Source of the DNA: Bacillus sp. V3B
GTDB taxonomy: Bacteria; Bacillota; Bacilli; Bacillales; Cytobacillaceae
Assembly: GCF_024494465.1 (NCBI RefSeq)
Contig: NZ_JAETXM010000002.1
Coordinates: forward strand, 1-64,000
Direction: 5' to 3'
Length of the DNA: 64,000 nt
Both the position numbers and the translations under genes were made by a program. Of the stretch, positions 48,143-56,762 are shown one piece after another; position 1 is the first letter of the stretch, and each line of letters begins with the position of its first letter. The notes below the pieces were generated by a model, which was given only the letters and a program-made list of their open reading frames with translations, was not told where the DNA came from and did no database searches.

Positions 48143-48508
48143 TTATGCTGTTTTTTGTTTTACTTCTTGTGTACATATACAGTCCGTTAACGTATAGCCC
48201 ATTACCTTACACCCTTTATTTTTAAGAAAACGAATACTGATGTTTTTCTCTAGACGATTTGAAGCCACTACAATAATTTTTGAATTGGACACCTCGTGAA
48301 AATTTCTTTTTAAATAGGCTACTGGAATATTAATAGATCCTTGAATCGGATCTTTATAGGATAAATTATAGTCTCGTACATCCACAACTTTTATTAGATC
48401 ACCGTCCTTGTTTAGTGAACGTATGCATGGAACTCCCAAAACAGGAACATATCTTCTATAAATAAAAACAAAGATTATACTTAGTAATATCGTTATTGAA
48501 TAAAACAT
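48143..48508 (-). CDS. Membrane-anchored rhodanese-like protein lacking the catalytic cysteine
   Basis: 121 residues. One N-terminal membrane helix (FYSITILLSIIFVFIY) is followed by a rhodanese-like domain (VVDVRDYNLSYKDPIQGSIN). The active-site loop reads VVASNRLEKN, with alanine where the catalytic cysteine should be; two cysteines near the C-terminus (TDCICTQ) could serve instead. ATG 48508, after AAGGAGG, is the start. It is the first gene behind operator 1 and runs into cstR, with 17 nt between them. Confidence 0.75.
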   Translation of the reverse strand: MFYSITILLSIIFVFIYRRYVPVLGVPCIRSLNKDGDLIKVVDVRDYNLSYKDPIQGSINIPVAYLKRNFHEVSNSKIIVVASNRLEKNISIRFLKNKGCKVMGYTLTDCICTQEVKQKTA

Positions 48509-48556
48509 TGAAACCTCCTTCATCACGCTTAAAGAAACTTACTAACAAGGATTATA

Positions 48557-48576
48557 ATATACCCATATAGGTATAT
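48557..48576. promoter_or_regulatory. CstR/CsoR-type operator 1 (rhodanese-cstR)
   Basis: ATATACC-CATATA-GGTATAT, a perfect palindrome about 50 bp upstream of the first gene. The other two sites share its core. Confidence 0.7.
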
Positions 48577-48680
48577 TGTCAATATCATAATTTTGATCAT
48601 AAAAAAAGCTGACTCTAAAATCATCTTTCAATGATCTTTAAGTCAACCTTATTTATACGATTCTTTTATAACGAATCTGA

Positions 48681-49064
48681 TTAAATACTTTTATCAATGC
48701 AATGAACCAAGCGGTCTTCAATGTCTTTAGCAAACTGTTTCATTTTATCATTATTTAACATACTAATAAGAGCCGTTGGTTTTGGCATTCCCATTTTGGT
48801 TTGTCCATTATTTTCGTAAACAACGATTTTACAAGGTAAAAAGTATCCAGCGAGTTCATTTTCATTTAATACTCTTTGTGCTTCATGTGGATTACATACT
48901 TCAAGCACTTTAAACTCTTTTTCAAACTCAAGCCCCTTTTCTTGAAGTTTTTCTTTAATATCAAACATCCATAAGACGCCAAATTTTTCTTCTTTTAAGC
49001 TTGCTTCCAAGCTTTGGATTGCTTCTTCAATACTTTTATCCGTTTTAACCGTATAATCAAACAT
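48681..49064 (-). CDS. DUF302 domain protein
   Basis: 127 residues. The family features are an N-terminal YTVKTDKSIEEAIQSLEASL and the core GVLWMFDIKEKLQEKG plus FKVLEVCNPHEAQRVL. DUF302 proteins often occur with sulfur and redox genes, but their activity is unknown. ATG 49064 is used, preceded by AAAGGAG; an upstream in-frame ATG (49082) overlaps that site. It lies just upstream of the persulfide cluster on the same strand, so it may be a functional member. Confidence 0.82.
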   Translation of the reverse strand: MFDYTVKTDKSIEEAIQSLEASLKEEKFGVLWMFDIKEKLQEKGLEFEKEFKVLEVCNPHEAQRVLNENELAGYFLPCKIVVYENNGQTKMGMPKPTALISMLNNDKMKQFAKDIEDRLVHCIDKSI

Positions 49065-49123
49065 ATTGTAGCTCCTTTTCATTTTATTTCAGGTTAATTG
49101 TAATAAGTTCTATTCGTTTTAGA

Positions 49124-49177
49124 TCAGGCAATATTTGTCTCTTTAGCGTCCAGAATTTTATTTACAGTAACCTCCAT
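49124..49177 (-). pseudogene. Remnant of a third tusA gene
   Basis: A GGAG-preceded ATG starts MEVTVNKILDAKETNIA and stops. The first 12 residues match the N-terminus of both TusA copies in this cluster; the CPxP part and everything after it are gone. Too short to function as a carrier. Confidence 0.65.
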
Positions 49178-49362
49178 AAACAATTCCCCTTTTCAAATTA
49201 TTATCTTTCTAATTTATTAATCCATGCATTTCAAGCAATTTCTTTTATTCTTCAATGATCCACTGTTCAACGTTCATCTGTTTCACTTTTCTAAATGATG
49301 ATAATTAAATATGTATTTTAGTATCACACTTGAAAATTGCGCGCTTTCACACAAAATAAAAG

Positions 49363-49830
49363 CTATTTCCCTCGCAATTCTAGACCAACCCTTTTTCTAC
49401 TTGCACGTTTTAGCATTAACTCTATAAATTTGTGACACCGCTCCATGTCGCTCCTTTGTAGCGAGAGTTCTACCTTTAACGTGACTACAAGATCGGTTTG
49501 AACATACAGCATATCCCTAAATCTATTAACAGCTCCACAAAACTGTGGGTAAAAACGATCTCCTGTGCCTACAATACCTGTTAGCATATGTTTCACTTCC
49601 TGATTTTCAAAGGCTTCATATAAAGGGATCATTTCTTGTGGGATTTCCCCGTCTCCCCATGTATACGTACCAATGACTACCAGATCATAGTCCATTAGCC
49701 TAGAGAGTGGAAACTGTTCTACTTGATACAAGTCCACCTTTACAAAATGGATGAGGAAAAGCTCGTAAACATAGTTTACAAGCTCCTCTGTGTTCCCAGT
49801 TCTTGACGAATAAATGATGGCTATTTTCAT
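49363..49830 (-). CDS. Flavodoxin beside the ribonucleotide reductase genes
   Basis: FMN electron carrier of 155 residues. The phosphate loop is YSSRTGNTEEL (residues 7-17), and the isoalloxazine loops are GTYTWGDGEIP and GTGDRFYPQFCGAV. It overlaps the nrdB stop by one base (TAATG), so it is translated with nrdAB. Class Ib operons carry NrdI here; this protein is longer and more flavodoxin-like than NrdI, and probably supplies electrons for cofactor assembly or repair. Confidence 0.88.
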   Translation of the reverse strand: MKIAIIYSSRTGNTEELVNYVYELFLIHFVKVDLYQVEQFPLSRLMDYDLVVIGTYTWGDGEIPQEMIPLYEAFENQEVKHMLTGIVGTGDRFYPQFCGAVNRFRDMLYVQTDLVVTLKVELSLQRSDMERCHKFIELMLKRASRKRVGLELRGK

Positions 49831-50870
49831 TATAATTCATCAAATCCATTTGATTGCGTCACCTTTGAATAGGTACGTGACTTTTGCTCAAAGAAGTCTG
49901 ATTTTGTGTCATTGATCATTTCATCACTAAAAACGTGAATCCATGGCATTGGATTATCCCGATCTTCATACAGATTTTGGAGTCCAAGCTGCCGTAACCG
50001 TTTATTTGCAAGATACTCTACATATCCATTAAACTCTTGCAAATCAATTCCTTCGATCTCTTGCAAAATAACATATGCCCATTCTTTTTCAAGTTCAACT
50101 GCTTGGCTAATGCTTTGGTGAATATAATCAATATTCTCTTTCGAATTCATTTCTGGATTTTCCGTTAACAGGATGCGAATAAATTGCGAAATAAAGTACG
50201 CATGCTGCATTTCATCCCGTTGTATATAGCTAATCATTGTGCTTGTTTTCAACATTTTTTGCCTGCGGGCTAGATTATAAAAGAAGGCAAAACCAGCATA
50301 AAAATAAATGCCTTCTAGATTGATTGAATTGACCGCAAGCTTAAATAAATTTTGTGGTGTTGGATGATTCCGAAAACTTTCATACGCATCTAAAATAAGC
50401 GAATTCCGTTTTTGAACGATTGGATCACTTTTCGCTTGATTAAAGCGTGCATTTTGCTCACTTAACGGGACAAGTGAGCTTAAAATATACGAATACGATT
50501 CATTATGGACCGCCTCTTGCTGAGAAATAACGGCAAAAATTGCTTTGAAACTCGAATCTGTCACATAATCCATCAATTGACTCATCGTTGGCGTTTGTAA
50601 ACTATCAAGTGAAGCAAGTTGGGTATTGACTCGCAAAAAAACATCTTGTTCGACAGGGCTCAGGAGATCCCATTGTTTAATATCATCCTGCATATTAATC
50701 TCTTGTGCTTTCCAAAAATTCGATAACAGGGTTTGATAGTAATCATACATTTGTGGATACGCAATATCATTCCAGTTTAAGAGTCCGGAAGATTGCCCGT
50801 TAATAATGCCTGTTGATTTATTAGGAAACGCTGGATTCAGCAACTTGATTTTTGTTAAAACTTGATTCAT
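49830..50870 (-). CDS. nrdB: Ribonucleotide reductase class I beta subunit
   Basis: Radical-generating subunit, 346 residues. The di-metal site residues can be placed in VISQQEAVHNESYSYIL (Glu, His and the radical-type Tyr), NLEGIYFYAGFAFFYN (Glu) and YIQRDEMQHAYFISQF (Glu, His). It pairs with NrdA to make deoxyribonucleotides with oxygen-dependent cofactor assembly. GGGGGAT precedes the ATG, 56 bp after nrdA. It is under the same cobalamin riboswitch as nrdA. Confidence 0.93.
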   Translation of the reverse strand: MNQVLTKIKLLNPAFPNKSTGIINGQSSGLLNWNDIAYPQMYDYYQTLLSNFWKAQEINMQDDIKQWDLLSPVEQDVFLRVNTQLASLDSLQTPTMSQLMDYVTDSSFKAIFAVISQQEAVHNESYSYILSSLVPLSEQNARFNQAKSDPIVQKRNSLILDAYESFRNHPTPQNLFKLAVNSINLEGIYFYAGFAFFYNLARRQKMLKTSTMISYIQRDEMQHAYFISQFIRILLTENPEMNSKENIDYIHQSISQAVELEKEWAYVILQEIEGIDLQEFNGYVEYLANKRLRQLGLQNLYEDRDNPMPWIHVFSDEMINDTKSDFFEQKSRTYSKVTQSNGFDEL

Positions 50871-50926
50871 AAAAAAATCCCCCTATGAAATTGATTATTG
50901 CCTATTTTTTCAACGTACAAAGCAGA

Positions 50927-53215
50927 TCAGCTATGACAGGCTTCGCATTCTGCGACCTCTGCTTGAGATGTACTGCGAACATAATAGGTCGTCTTTAGGC
51001 TATTTTTCCAAGCTTCCATATGAAGATTCAACAAGTCTTTGGCCTTAATATCGTGTTTTACATATAAATTGAAGCTAATCGCTTGGTCGATATGACGTTG
51101 TCTTGCTGCATTTTGCTTAATGCTCCATACTTGATCCAATGCATGTCTTGCTCGGCGGTAATAGTTATACGTAATATGATTCAAGTCTGGAGCGGTCACT
51201 TTAAATTTGAAGTTTTTCTTTTCTTCTGCGTATTCCACCGAATAAATCGGATCGATTCCGTCAGTCGAGCCCCCAATTTTAGCTGTTGAGGAATTAGGAG
51301 CGACTGCCATTAGCCAGCCATTACGAATACCCTTTTCTGCTACTTCTTCTCTTAACATTTTCCAATGTTCTGATGAATAGCCCTTTCGTTCAAAATACTG
51401 ACCTGTTTCCCATTCAGAACCGACAAATTGACTGTAAACACCTTTTTCAGCCGCGAGCTCCTTGGAAGACTGAATCGTATAAAACGCAATCTCTTCATAT
51501 AATGTATCTGTAAATTGGACAGCCTCTTCTGATTCCCAATGAATGCCTTTTAGTGCTAAAAGATGATGCCAACCAAATGTCCCTAATCCTATCGCTCGAA
51601 ATTTTTTATTTGTTTTTTCAGCTTGTCCAACGGCTATCGTATTTAAATCAATCACATTATCTAACATTCTTACTTGAATTGGTATTAATCGTTTGAGCAC
51701 ATTGTCTGTTACTGCTTTTGCCAGATTAATAGACGATAAATTACAGACAACGAAGTCTCCTGGCTTCCGAACGATAACCAAGTTTCCTTCTTCATCCTCA
51801 TATTCTTTTACAATCGTTGTGGCAGACATATTTTGGGCAATCTCCGTGCATAGATTACTAGAATAAACCGACGTACGGCCTTCGCCCCGTACATGTTTGT
51901 TTGGATTTTGCCGATTGACTTCATCACGATAAAACATATATGGTGTGCCTGTTTCTAACTGGGCAACCATGATTCGAGCCATGATGTCCATAGCACGATA
52001 CGTTTTACGTGGAAGAAGTGGATGATTTACTGCCTCGTTATATTTTTCGGTGAAATATTTTTTATCACTTTCATCATAATAATCTTCAAGTCCCAGCGGA
52101 TTCCCGTTCTCATCACTCCAACCCATGATCTGTTTCACTTCATGCGGACAAAACGTATGCCACTGCCCAATACTTCTCCCATTCTCATCCACTTGCTGTA
52201 AGGTTTCCATAAAAAGATCTGGAACAGTTACTCCCGTGAAAATGTCATGTGCTTTCCGACGCTCATCTCCATTATTTGTTTTCAAATCAAGAAAACCATT
52301 CATAATATCTTTATGGAATAGATCAAGATAGATGGCAATTGCACCTTGTCGCTGTCCAAGCTGATCCACACTAACGGCGGTATCATTAATTAACCGAATC
52401 CATGGCACAACACCAGAGGAATTCCCTTTGAACTTCTTAATATCTGAACCGAGTGCACGCACTTTTCCATAATAGATCCCGATTCCGCCACCATCTTTAC
52501 TTAGTCTAGCAATATCCCAATTATTTAAATAAATGCCATCAAGTGAATCTTCTACTGTATCAATAAAACAGGAGGAGAGTTGACCAAAGCTTTTCCCTGC
52601 ATTCGCTAGTGTCGGTGTGGCTACCGTCATATACAAGTGACTCAATGCCCAATAGGCTTCCTTTACTCGTTCTAAACGATTTATTTGTTTTTCATCCTTC
52701 ATTAAATGCAGCGCAATAATCATAAATCGTTCTTGTGGCAACTCATATACATTCCGATCGTGATCCCTCGCCAAATAACGATCCGTAAGTAAAAATAATC
52801 CTATGTAATTAAAAAGATGATCTCGATCAGGAGTCATTTCTGCCTCTAATTCTTCTATTTCTTGTTTCGAATACGAGTTTAATAAAACCTTTGAATAGAT
52901 TCCCTTTTCCGTCAATATTTTTATCAACTCATAGAAATCTCCGTATTTTTGAGAAGGATCATATCCCCTATTTGTAGCAGCCTGATCATATAATTCATTC
53001 AAATAAGCCTGCGCAGCCACAAATGTCCAATTTGGCTGATCTATCGAGATGTTATTTAATGCGTAAAAAAGAATCTGTTCGTTTGCTTCCTTTTCAGTTC
53101 CTTTTAAAAGTGCTATTCGTTCCTTGATCTCCGTCGCATCTAAATCATATTTCTCTGCTGCTTCCTGAATCGCTTCTAAAACGTGAGATAGTTCTTTTTG
53201 TACAAATGATCCCAT
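50927..53215 (-). CDS. nrdA: Ribonucleotide reductase class I alpha subunit
   Basis: Catalytic subunit, 762 residues. No N-terminal ATP-cone domain is evident, so overall activity regulation by dATP is unlikely. Catalytic cysteines are in GQLSSCFIDTVEDS, SSNLCTEIAQN and VCNLSSINLA. The C-terminal redox pair is CEAC in AECEACHS. MAVAPNSSTAKIGGSTDGIDP is the conserved glycine/serine loop. Transcription starts behind a cobalamin riboswitch with a terminator, so B12 should turn it off. Confidence 0.94.
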   Translation of the reverse strand: MGSFVQKELSHVLEAIQEAAEKYDLDATEIKERIALLKGTEKEANEQILFYALNNISIDQPNWTFVAAQAYLNELYDQAATNRGYDPSQKYGDFYELIKILTEKGIYSKVLLNSYSKQEIEELEAEMTPDRDHLFNYIGLFLLTDRYLARDHDRNVYELPQERFMIIALHLMKDEKQINRLERVKEAYWALSHLYMTVATPTLANAGKSFGQLSSCFIDTVEDSLDGIYLNNWDIARLSKDGGGIGIYYGKVRALGSDIKKFKGNSSGVVPWIRLINDTAVSVDQLGQRQGAIAIYLDLFHKDIMNGFLDLKTNNGDERRKAHDIFTGVTVPDLFMETLQQVDENGRSIGQWHTFCPHEVKQIMGWSDENGNPLGLEDYYDESDKKYFTEKYNEAVNHPLLPRKTYRAMDIMARIMVAQLETGTPYMFYRDEVNRQNPNKHVRGEGRTSVYSSNLCTEIAQNMSATTIVKEYEDEEGNLVIVRKPGDFVVCNLSSINLAKAVTDNVLKRLIPIQVRMLDNVIDLNTIAVGQAEKTNKKFRAIGLGTFGWHHLLALKGIHWESEEAVQFTDTLYEEIAFYTIQSSKELAAEKGVYSQFVGSEWETGQYFERKGYSSEHWKMLREEVAEKGIRNGWLMAVAPNSSTAKIGGSTDGIDPIYSVEYAEEKKNFKFKVTAPDLNHITYNYYRRARHALDQVWSIKQNAARQRHIDQAISFNLYVKHDIKAKDLLNLHMEAWKNSLKTTYYVRSTSQAEVAECEACHS

Positions 53216-53261
53216 CTTTTCATTTCCCCCTAAATTGATTTCGTATTCTCTTTTGTCTCAT

Positions 53262-53293
53262 AAAAAAATCCGCTCAGGGATTTGAGCGGATGA
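53262..53293 (-). terminator. Terminator of the nrd riboswitch
   Basis: ATCCGCTCA-AATCCC-TGAGCGGAT followed by TTTTTTTA on the minus strand, about 50 bp before nrdA. Confidence 0.92.
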
Positions 53294-53397
53294 AATGATA
53301 ATGTCAAAAAAGAACATTCAAAAATAAGAGAATGAGAATTCTTCTAGGACCCCTCATTTCATCTTCTCAATCCCCGAAGAAGTTGAAAATCTATTAA

Positions 53398-53572
53398 AAT
53401 AAGACAGGTCTCCTGACTCATGCTTCATCCTACTCTAAACCCTTCCCGTATAAGTACCTAAACATTAAGCCGTCTTATACAGTGGTCCATTTATTTCGTC
53501 AGCATTTACAGTTGCGGGGGCAGTTTCGGCTTTTAACCGAATTCCCTTTTAAGCGAAAATCGCATCTTATTT
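53398..53572 (-). promoter_or_regulatory. Cobalamin riboswitch of nrdAB
   Basis: The plus strand reads AGACAGGTCTCCTGACTCAT at one edge. A diverged central core (TACAGTTGCGGGGGCAGTTTC) is followed by CGAATTCCCTTTTAAGCGAA, the B12-box side. The aptamer is transcribed from the minus strand and ends at the terminator 53262-53293. Confidence 0.9.
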
Positions 53573-53748
53573 TAAGTTTATACAATATATAGTTGTTAAA
53601 ATTAATTATTCAATCTATATGTAGAAATAACTATTATTAATAGTAAATCATTTAGGTTTATTTTACAAGTACTATTGAATTTCGTATTGATTACTACTAC
53701 CTTTACACTTCCAAACTAAAAGCTGTCCCAGCCTTTGAGGCACATATG

Positions 53749-53779
53749 AAAAAGCAAACCTCGAAAGGTCTGCTTTTTT
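53749..53779 (-). terminator. Terminator of metE
   Basis: GCAGACC-TTTCGA-GGTTTGC followed by TTTTTC on the minus strand, about 130 bp after the metE stop. One G-T pair in the stem. Confidence 0.75.
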
Positions 53780-53910
53780 CAAAATATACATTTGACGGTA
53801 TATTGAATATTTTTTCATCTTACTCAACTAATATGCTAACCAAGCTAGTTCCCCATTTATATACTATATCATTTGTTCTTTTTTAATCTTTTCACGATAC
53901 GCTTTTTCTA

Positions 53911-56202
53911 TTAAGCCATAAAGTGAGTGTAGTTCAAAACGCTTCTTTTTGTTTTCGCTACTTCAACCATTACTTTTAAAGCTGTAATGGTTTCCTCAAT
54001 ACCACGTGTTTTTAATCCGCAGTCAGGATTGACCCAGAATAAACGGTAATCTAGTACTTTTAAGGCACGTTCTATATTTTGTGATAACTCTTCAAATGTC
54101 GGTACACGAGGACTATGAATATCATACACACCAAGTCCAATTCCTTTATGGTAATGATAAGCTTCAAATGAGCCGATTAATTCACCGTGACTTCTGGATG
54201 TCTCAATGGAGATGACATCTGCATCAAGGGCATCGATCGCTTCAATAATATCCTCAAAGTTTGCATAGCACATATGTGTATGAATTTGTGTCTCTTCTTT
54301 CACAGACGATGTGGATAATTTAAACGCATAGACAGCTGTATTTAAATAGGCCTCTGTTTTTTCTTGTTTTAATGGTAATCCTTCTCGTAAAGCAGGCTCA
54401 TCGACTTGAATCATACCGATGCCATTTGCTTCTAATGCTTCAACCTCTTGACGGATCGAAAGGGCCAATTGGTTTAAGACATCCGTGCGACCGATATCAT
54501 CACGCACAAATGACCAGTTTAAAATGGTCACAGGACCTGTTAGCATTCCTTTTACAGGTTTTGTGGTCAAGTTTTGAGCATAAACAGTTTCTTTTACTGT
54601 CATCGGTTCCCTTAAGAAGACATCACCAAAAATGATAGGTGGTTTCACACAACGTGAACCGTATGATTGTACCCAACCATATGTCGTAATCGCAAATCCA
54701 GCTAATTTCTCACCAAAAAATTCGACCATGTCTGTTCGCTCAAATTCACCATGAACGAGTACATCCAAACCAATTTCTTCTTGAATGCCGATCCACTTTT
54801 TGATTTCCTTGTTAATATATTGCTCGTATTGTTCGTTCGAGAGTTCACCTTTTTTCCATTTAAGACGCTCCCTGCGTACTTCTTTTGTTTGTGGAAAGCT
54901 CCCTATCGTTGTTGTTGGAAGAAAGGGTAAATTCCAGCGTTTATCATGTAATGTTTTTCGTTTACTTGCTTCGACACGAGTTGTTGAATAGTTCAATAAG
55001 TGGATTAATGCCTCTTGTACTTCTTTCACATTTCGAAGAGGAGAGTGATTTAATACGTTAACTGCTTGATCGCACTTTATAAGCTCTTCAATAGCACATT
55101 CCTGTTTTGCAAACTTTGTTAACAAAACGACTTCCCTTAATTTTTCATCTGCAAAAGATAGCGCATCTTTTACAATCGATTCAAGGTTTTGTTCATTTTC
55201 CACCGTCACAGGAACATGAAGTAAACTGCTTGACGGCTGAATAATGAGACGGTCGGCATCCACGATATTCGTTAATGTTTCAATAAGTGTTGCTTTTTCT
55301 CGTAAAGGAGCTTTCCAAATATTTCGTCCATCAATGACTCCTGCTGCCAATATTTTATCTTCTGGGAAACCAATTGATTGTAAATGAGCTAAATTCAAAC
55401 CATCATCATGAACAAAATCAAGGCCAATTCCTGCAACTGGAAGCTGAACGATGGCTTCGTAACGTTCAATGCTTTCAAAATAAGTTTGTAGAATGAGCTT
55501 TGCATTTGGAACTTCTTGATTAAATGCCTCATACACTTCAGTGAACTGATGTAATTGTTCATTATCAATCGATTCCACTAAAATAGGCTCATCGATTTGT
55601 ATCCACTCAGCACCAGCTTCTACTAGTTGCTGTAATACTTCAATGTAAAGTGGCACAAGTTCTTTTAATAATTCACTGCGTTTTTGTTCACTAGATCCTT
55701 TTGACAAGGCTAACAAGGTAATGGGGCCTAAAATAACAGGTTTACCATCAATCCCTAATTTCTCTTTTGCTTCTTTATACAATGTTAATGGACGATTCTC
55801 GACTAACATAGGCTGTACATCTTCAAGCTCTGGTACAATATAGTGATAGTTCGTATTGAACCATTTTGTCATTTCTGAAGCGACTTTTCCTTTACTCCCT
55901 CTTGCCATTTCAAAATAGGTTTGTATGGATAATTTATTCTCATCTGTCTTAAATCGTGTAGGAATGAGACCAAACATAACGGCTGTATCTAAGACATGAT
56001 CATAATAACTAAAATCACCAACGGGAATAAGATCAATTCCTTTTTCTTGTTGTTTCTGCAAATGAGATAAGCGAATCTTTTCCATCTCGCTGTCGAATTG
56101 TGCTTTCGTTATGTCTCCTCCCCAAAATAATTCTAATGTTTTCTTCCATTCTCTATTTTCACCAATTCTCGGATAACCTAAATTTGAACTTTTGATACTC
56201 AT
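53911..56202 (-). CDS. metE: Cobalamin-independent methionine synthase
   Basis: Transfers the methyl group of 5-methyltetrahydropteroyl-triglutamate to homocysteine. It has 763 residues in two barrels. The N-terminal one starts SSNLGYPRIGENREWKKTLE. The C-terminal catalytic one has the zinc ligands in HTHMCYANFEDI and VNPDCGLKTRG, with SIETSRSHGEL between. The enzyme is slow and B12-free, used when cobalamin is short. Its own cobalamin riboswitch lies upstream. The start follows TGGAGGAAA. Confidence 0.96.
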   Translation of the reverse strand: MSIKSSNLGYPRIGENREWKKTLELFWGGDITKAQFDSEMEKIRLSHLQKQQEKGIDLIPVGDFSYYDHVLDTAVMFGLIPTRFKTDENKLSIQTYFEMARGSKGKVASEMTKWFNTNYHYIVPELEDVQPMLVENRPLTLYKEAKEKLGIDGKPVILGPITLLALSKGSSEQKRSELLKELVPLYIEVLQQLVEAGAEWIQIDEPILVESIDNEQLHQFTEVYEAFNQEVPNAKLILQTYFESIERYEAIVQLPVAGIGLDFVHDDGLNLAHLQSIGFPEDKILAAGVIDGRNIWKAPLREKATLIETLTNIVDADRLIIQPSSSLLHVPVTVENEQNLESIVKDALSFADEKLREVVLLTKFAKQECAIEELIKCDQAVNVLNHSPLRNVKEVQEALIHLLNYSTTRVEASKRKTLHDKRWNLPFLPTTTIGSFPQTKEVRRERLKWKKGELSNEQYEQYINKEIKKWIGIQEEIGLDVLVHGEFERTDMVEFFGEKLAGFAITTYGWVQSYGSRCVKPPIIFGDVFLREPMTVKETVYAQNLTTKPVKGMLTGPVTILNWSFVRDDIGRTDVLNQLALSIRQEVEALEANGIGMIQVDEPALREGLPLKQEKTEAYLNTAVYAFKLSTSSVKEETQIHTHMCYANFEDIIEAIDALDADVISIETSRSHGELIGSFEAYHYHKGIGLGVYDIHSPRVPTFEELSQNIERALKVLDYRLFWVNPDCGLKTRGIEETITALKVMVEVAKTKRSVLNYTHFMA

Positions 56203-56235
56203 AGTGTTTCCTCCATTTCATTATGATTGATCCCA

Positions 56236-56271
56236 ATAAAAAAAGTCTCTCTTTACAAGAAAGAGAGACTA
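56236..56271 (-). terminator. Terminator of the metE riboswitch
   Basis: AGTCTCTCTTT-CTTGT-AAAGAGAGACT followed by TTTTTTT on the minus strand, about 35 bp before metE. Confidence 0.93.
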
Positions 56272-56366
56272 ATGATAGACATAGTTAACTAGAATTGAGA
56301 CTCAAAATGAGTTTCAACATATGACCACCACTCCTCCCTATTTTCGCGTAGGTAATAAGCGCAAAA

Positions 56367-56541
56367 CAATAGGCAGGTCTCCTGACTTAGGTTCATCACT
56401 TCCTATCCCCTTCCCATTTCCTAATGAAATAGTGGTTCATGATAGGAGGCTTCCCATAACAGTGGCGCGACCGTGTCGGATTTACACCGAACTTCCCTTT
56501 TAAGCGAAAAGCATGATACTTGTTGCTTTTAACACCTATTG
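56367..56541 (-). promoter_or_regulatory. Cobalamin riboswitch of metE
   Basis: Canonical: the P1 pair AATAGG/CCTATT, the edge CAGGTCTCCTGACTTAGG, and the core CAGTGGCGCGACCGTGTCGG with TTTACACCGAACTTCCC. It is followed by a terminator, so it represses metE when cobalamin is present. Confidence 0.95.
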
Positions 56542-56762
56542 CTCGAACATTATTTTTTTGTATATGTACGTTAAAAATGAATTAAGTTTAAGGTTATATG
56601 ATCTAGTCTATTTCCGCAAGTTTTTTTTTCATTCAGATAAGTCTTGCTAATCATACCTACAAAGATTATTTAATTATTTTTATTGATATTAGAATTTTAC
56701 AAAATATCCGAATTAGGTCATAATAAAATATGTATTTCATCTTATTTTGAAGGGACATGACC

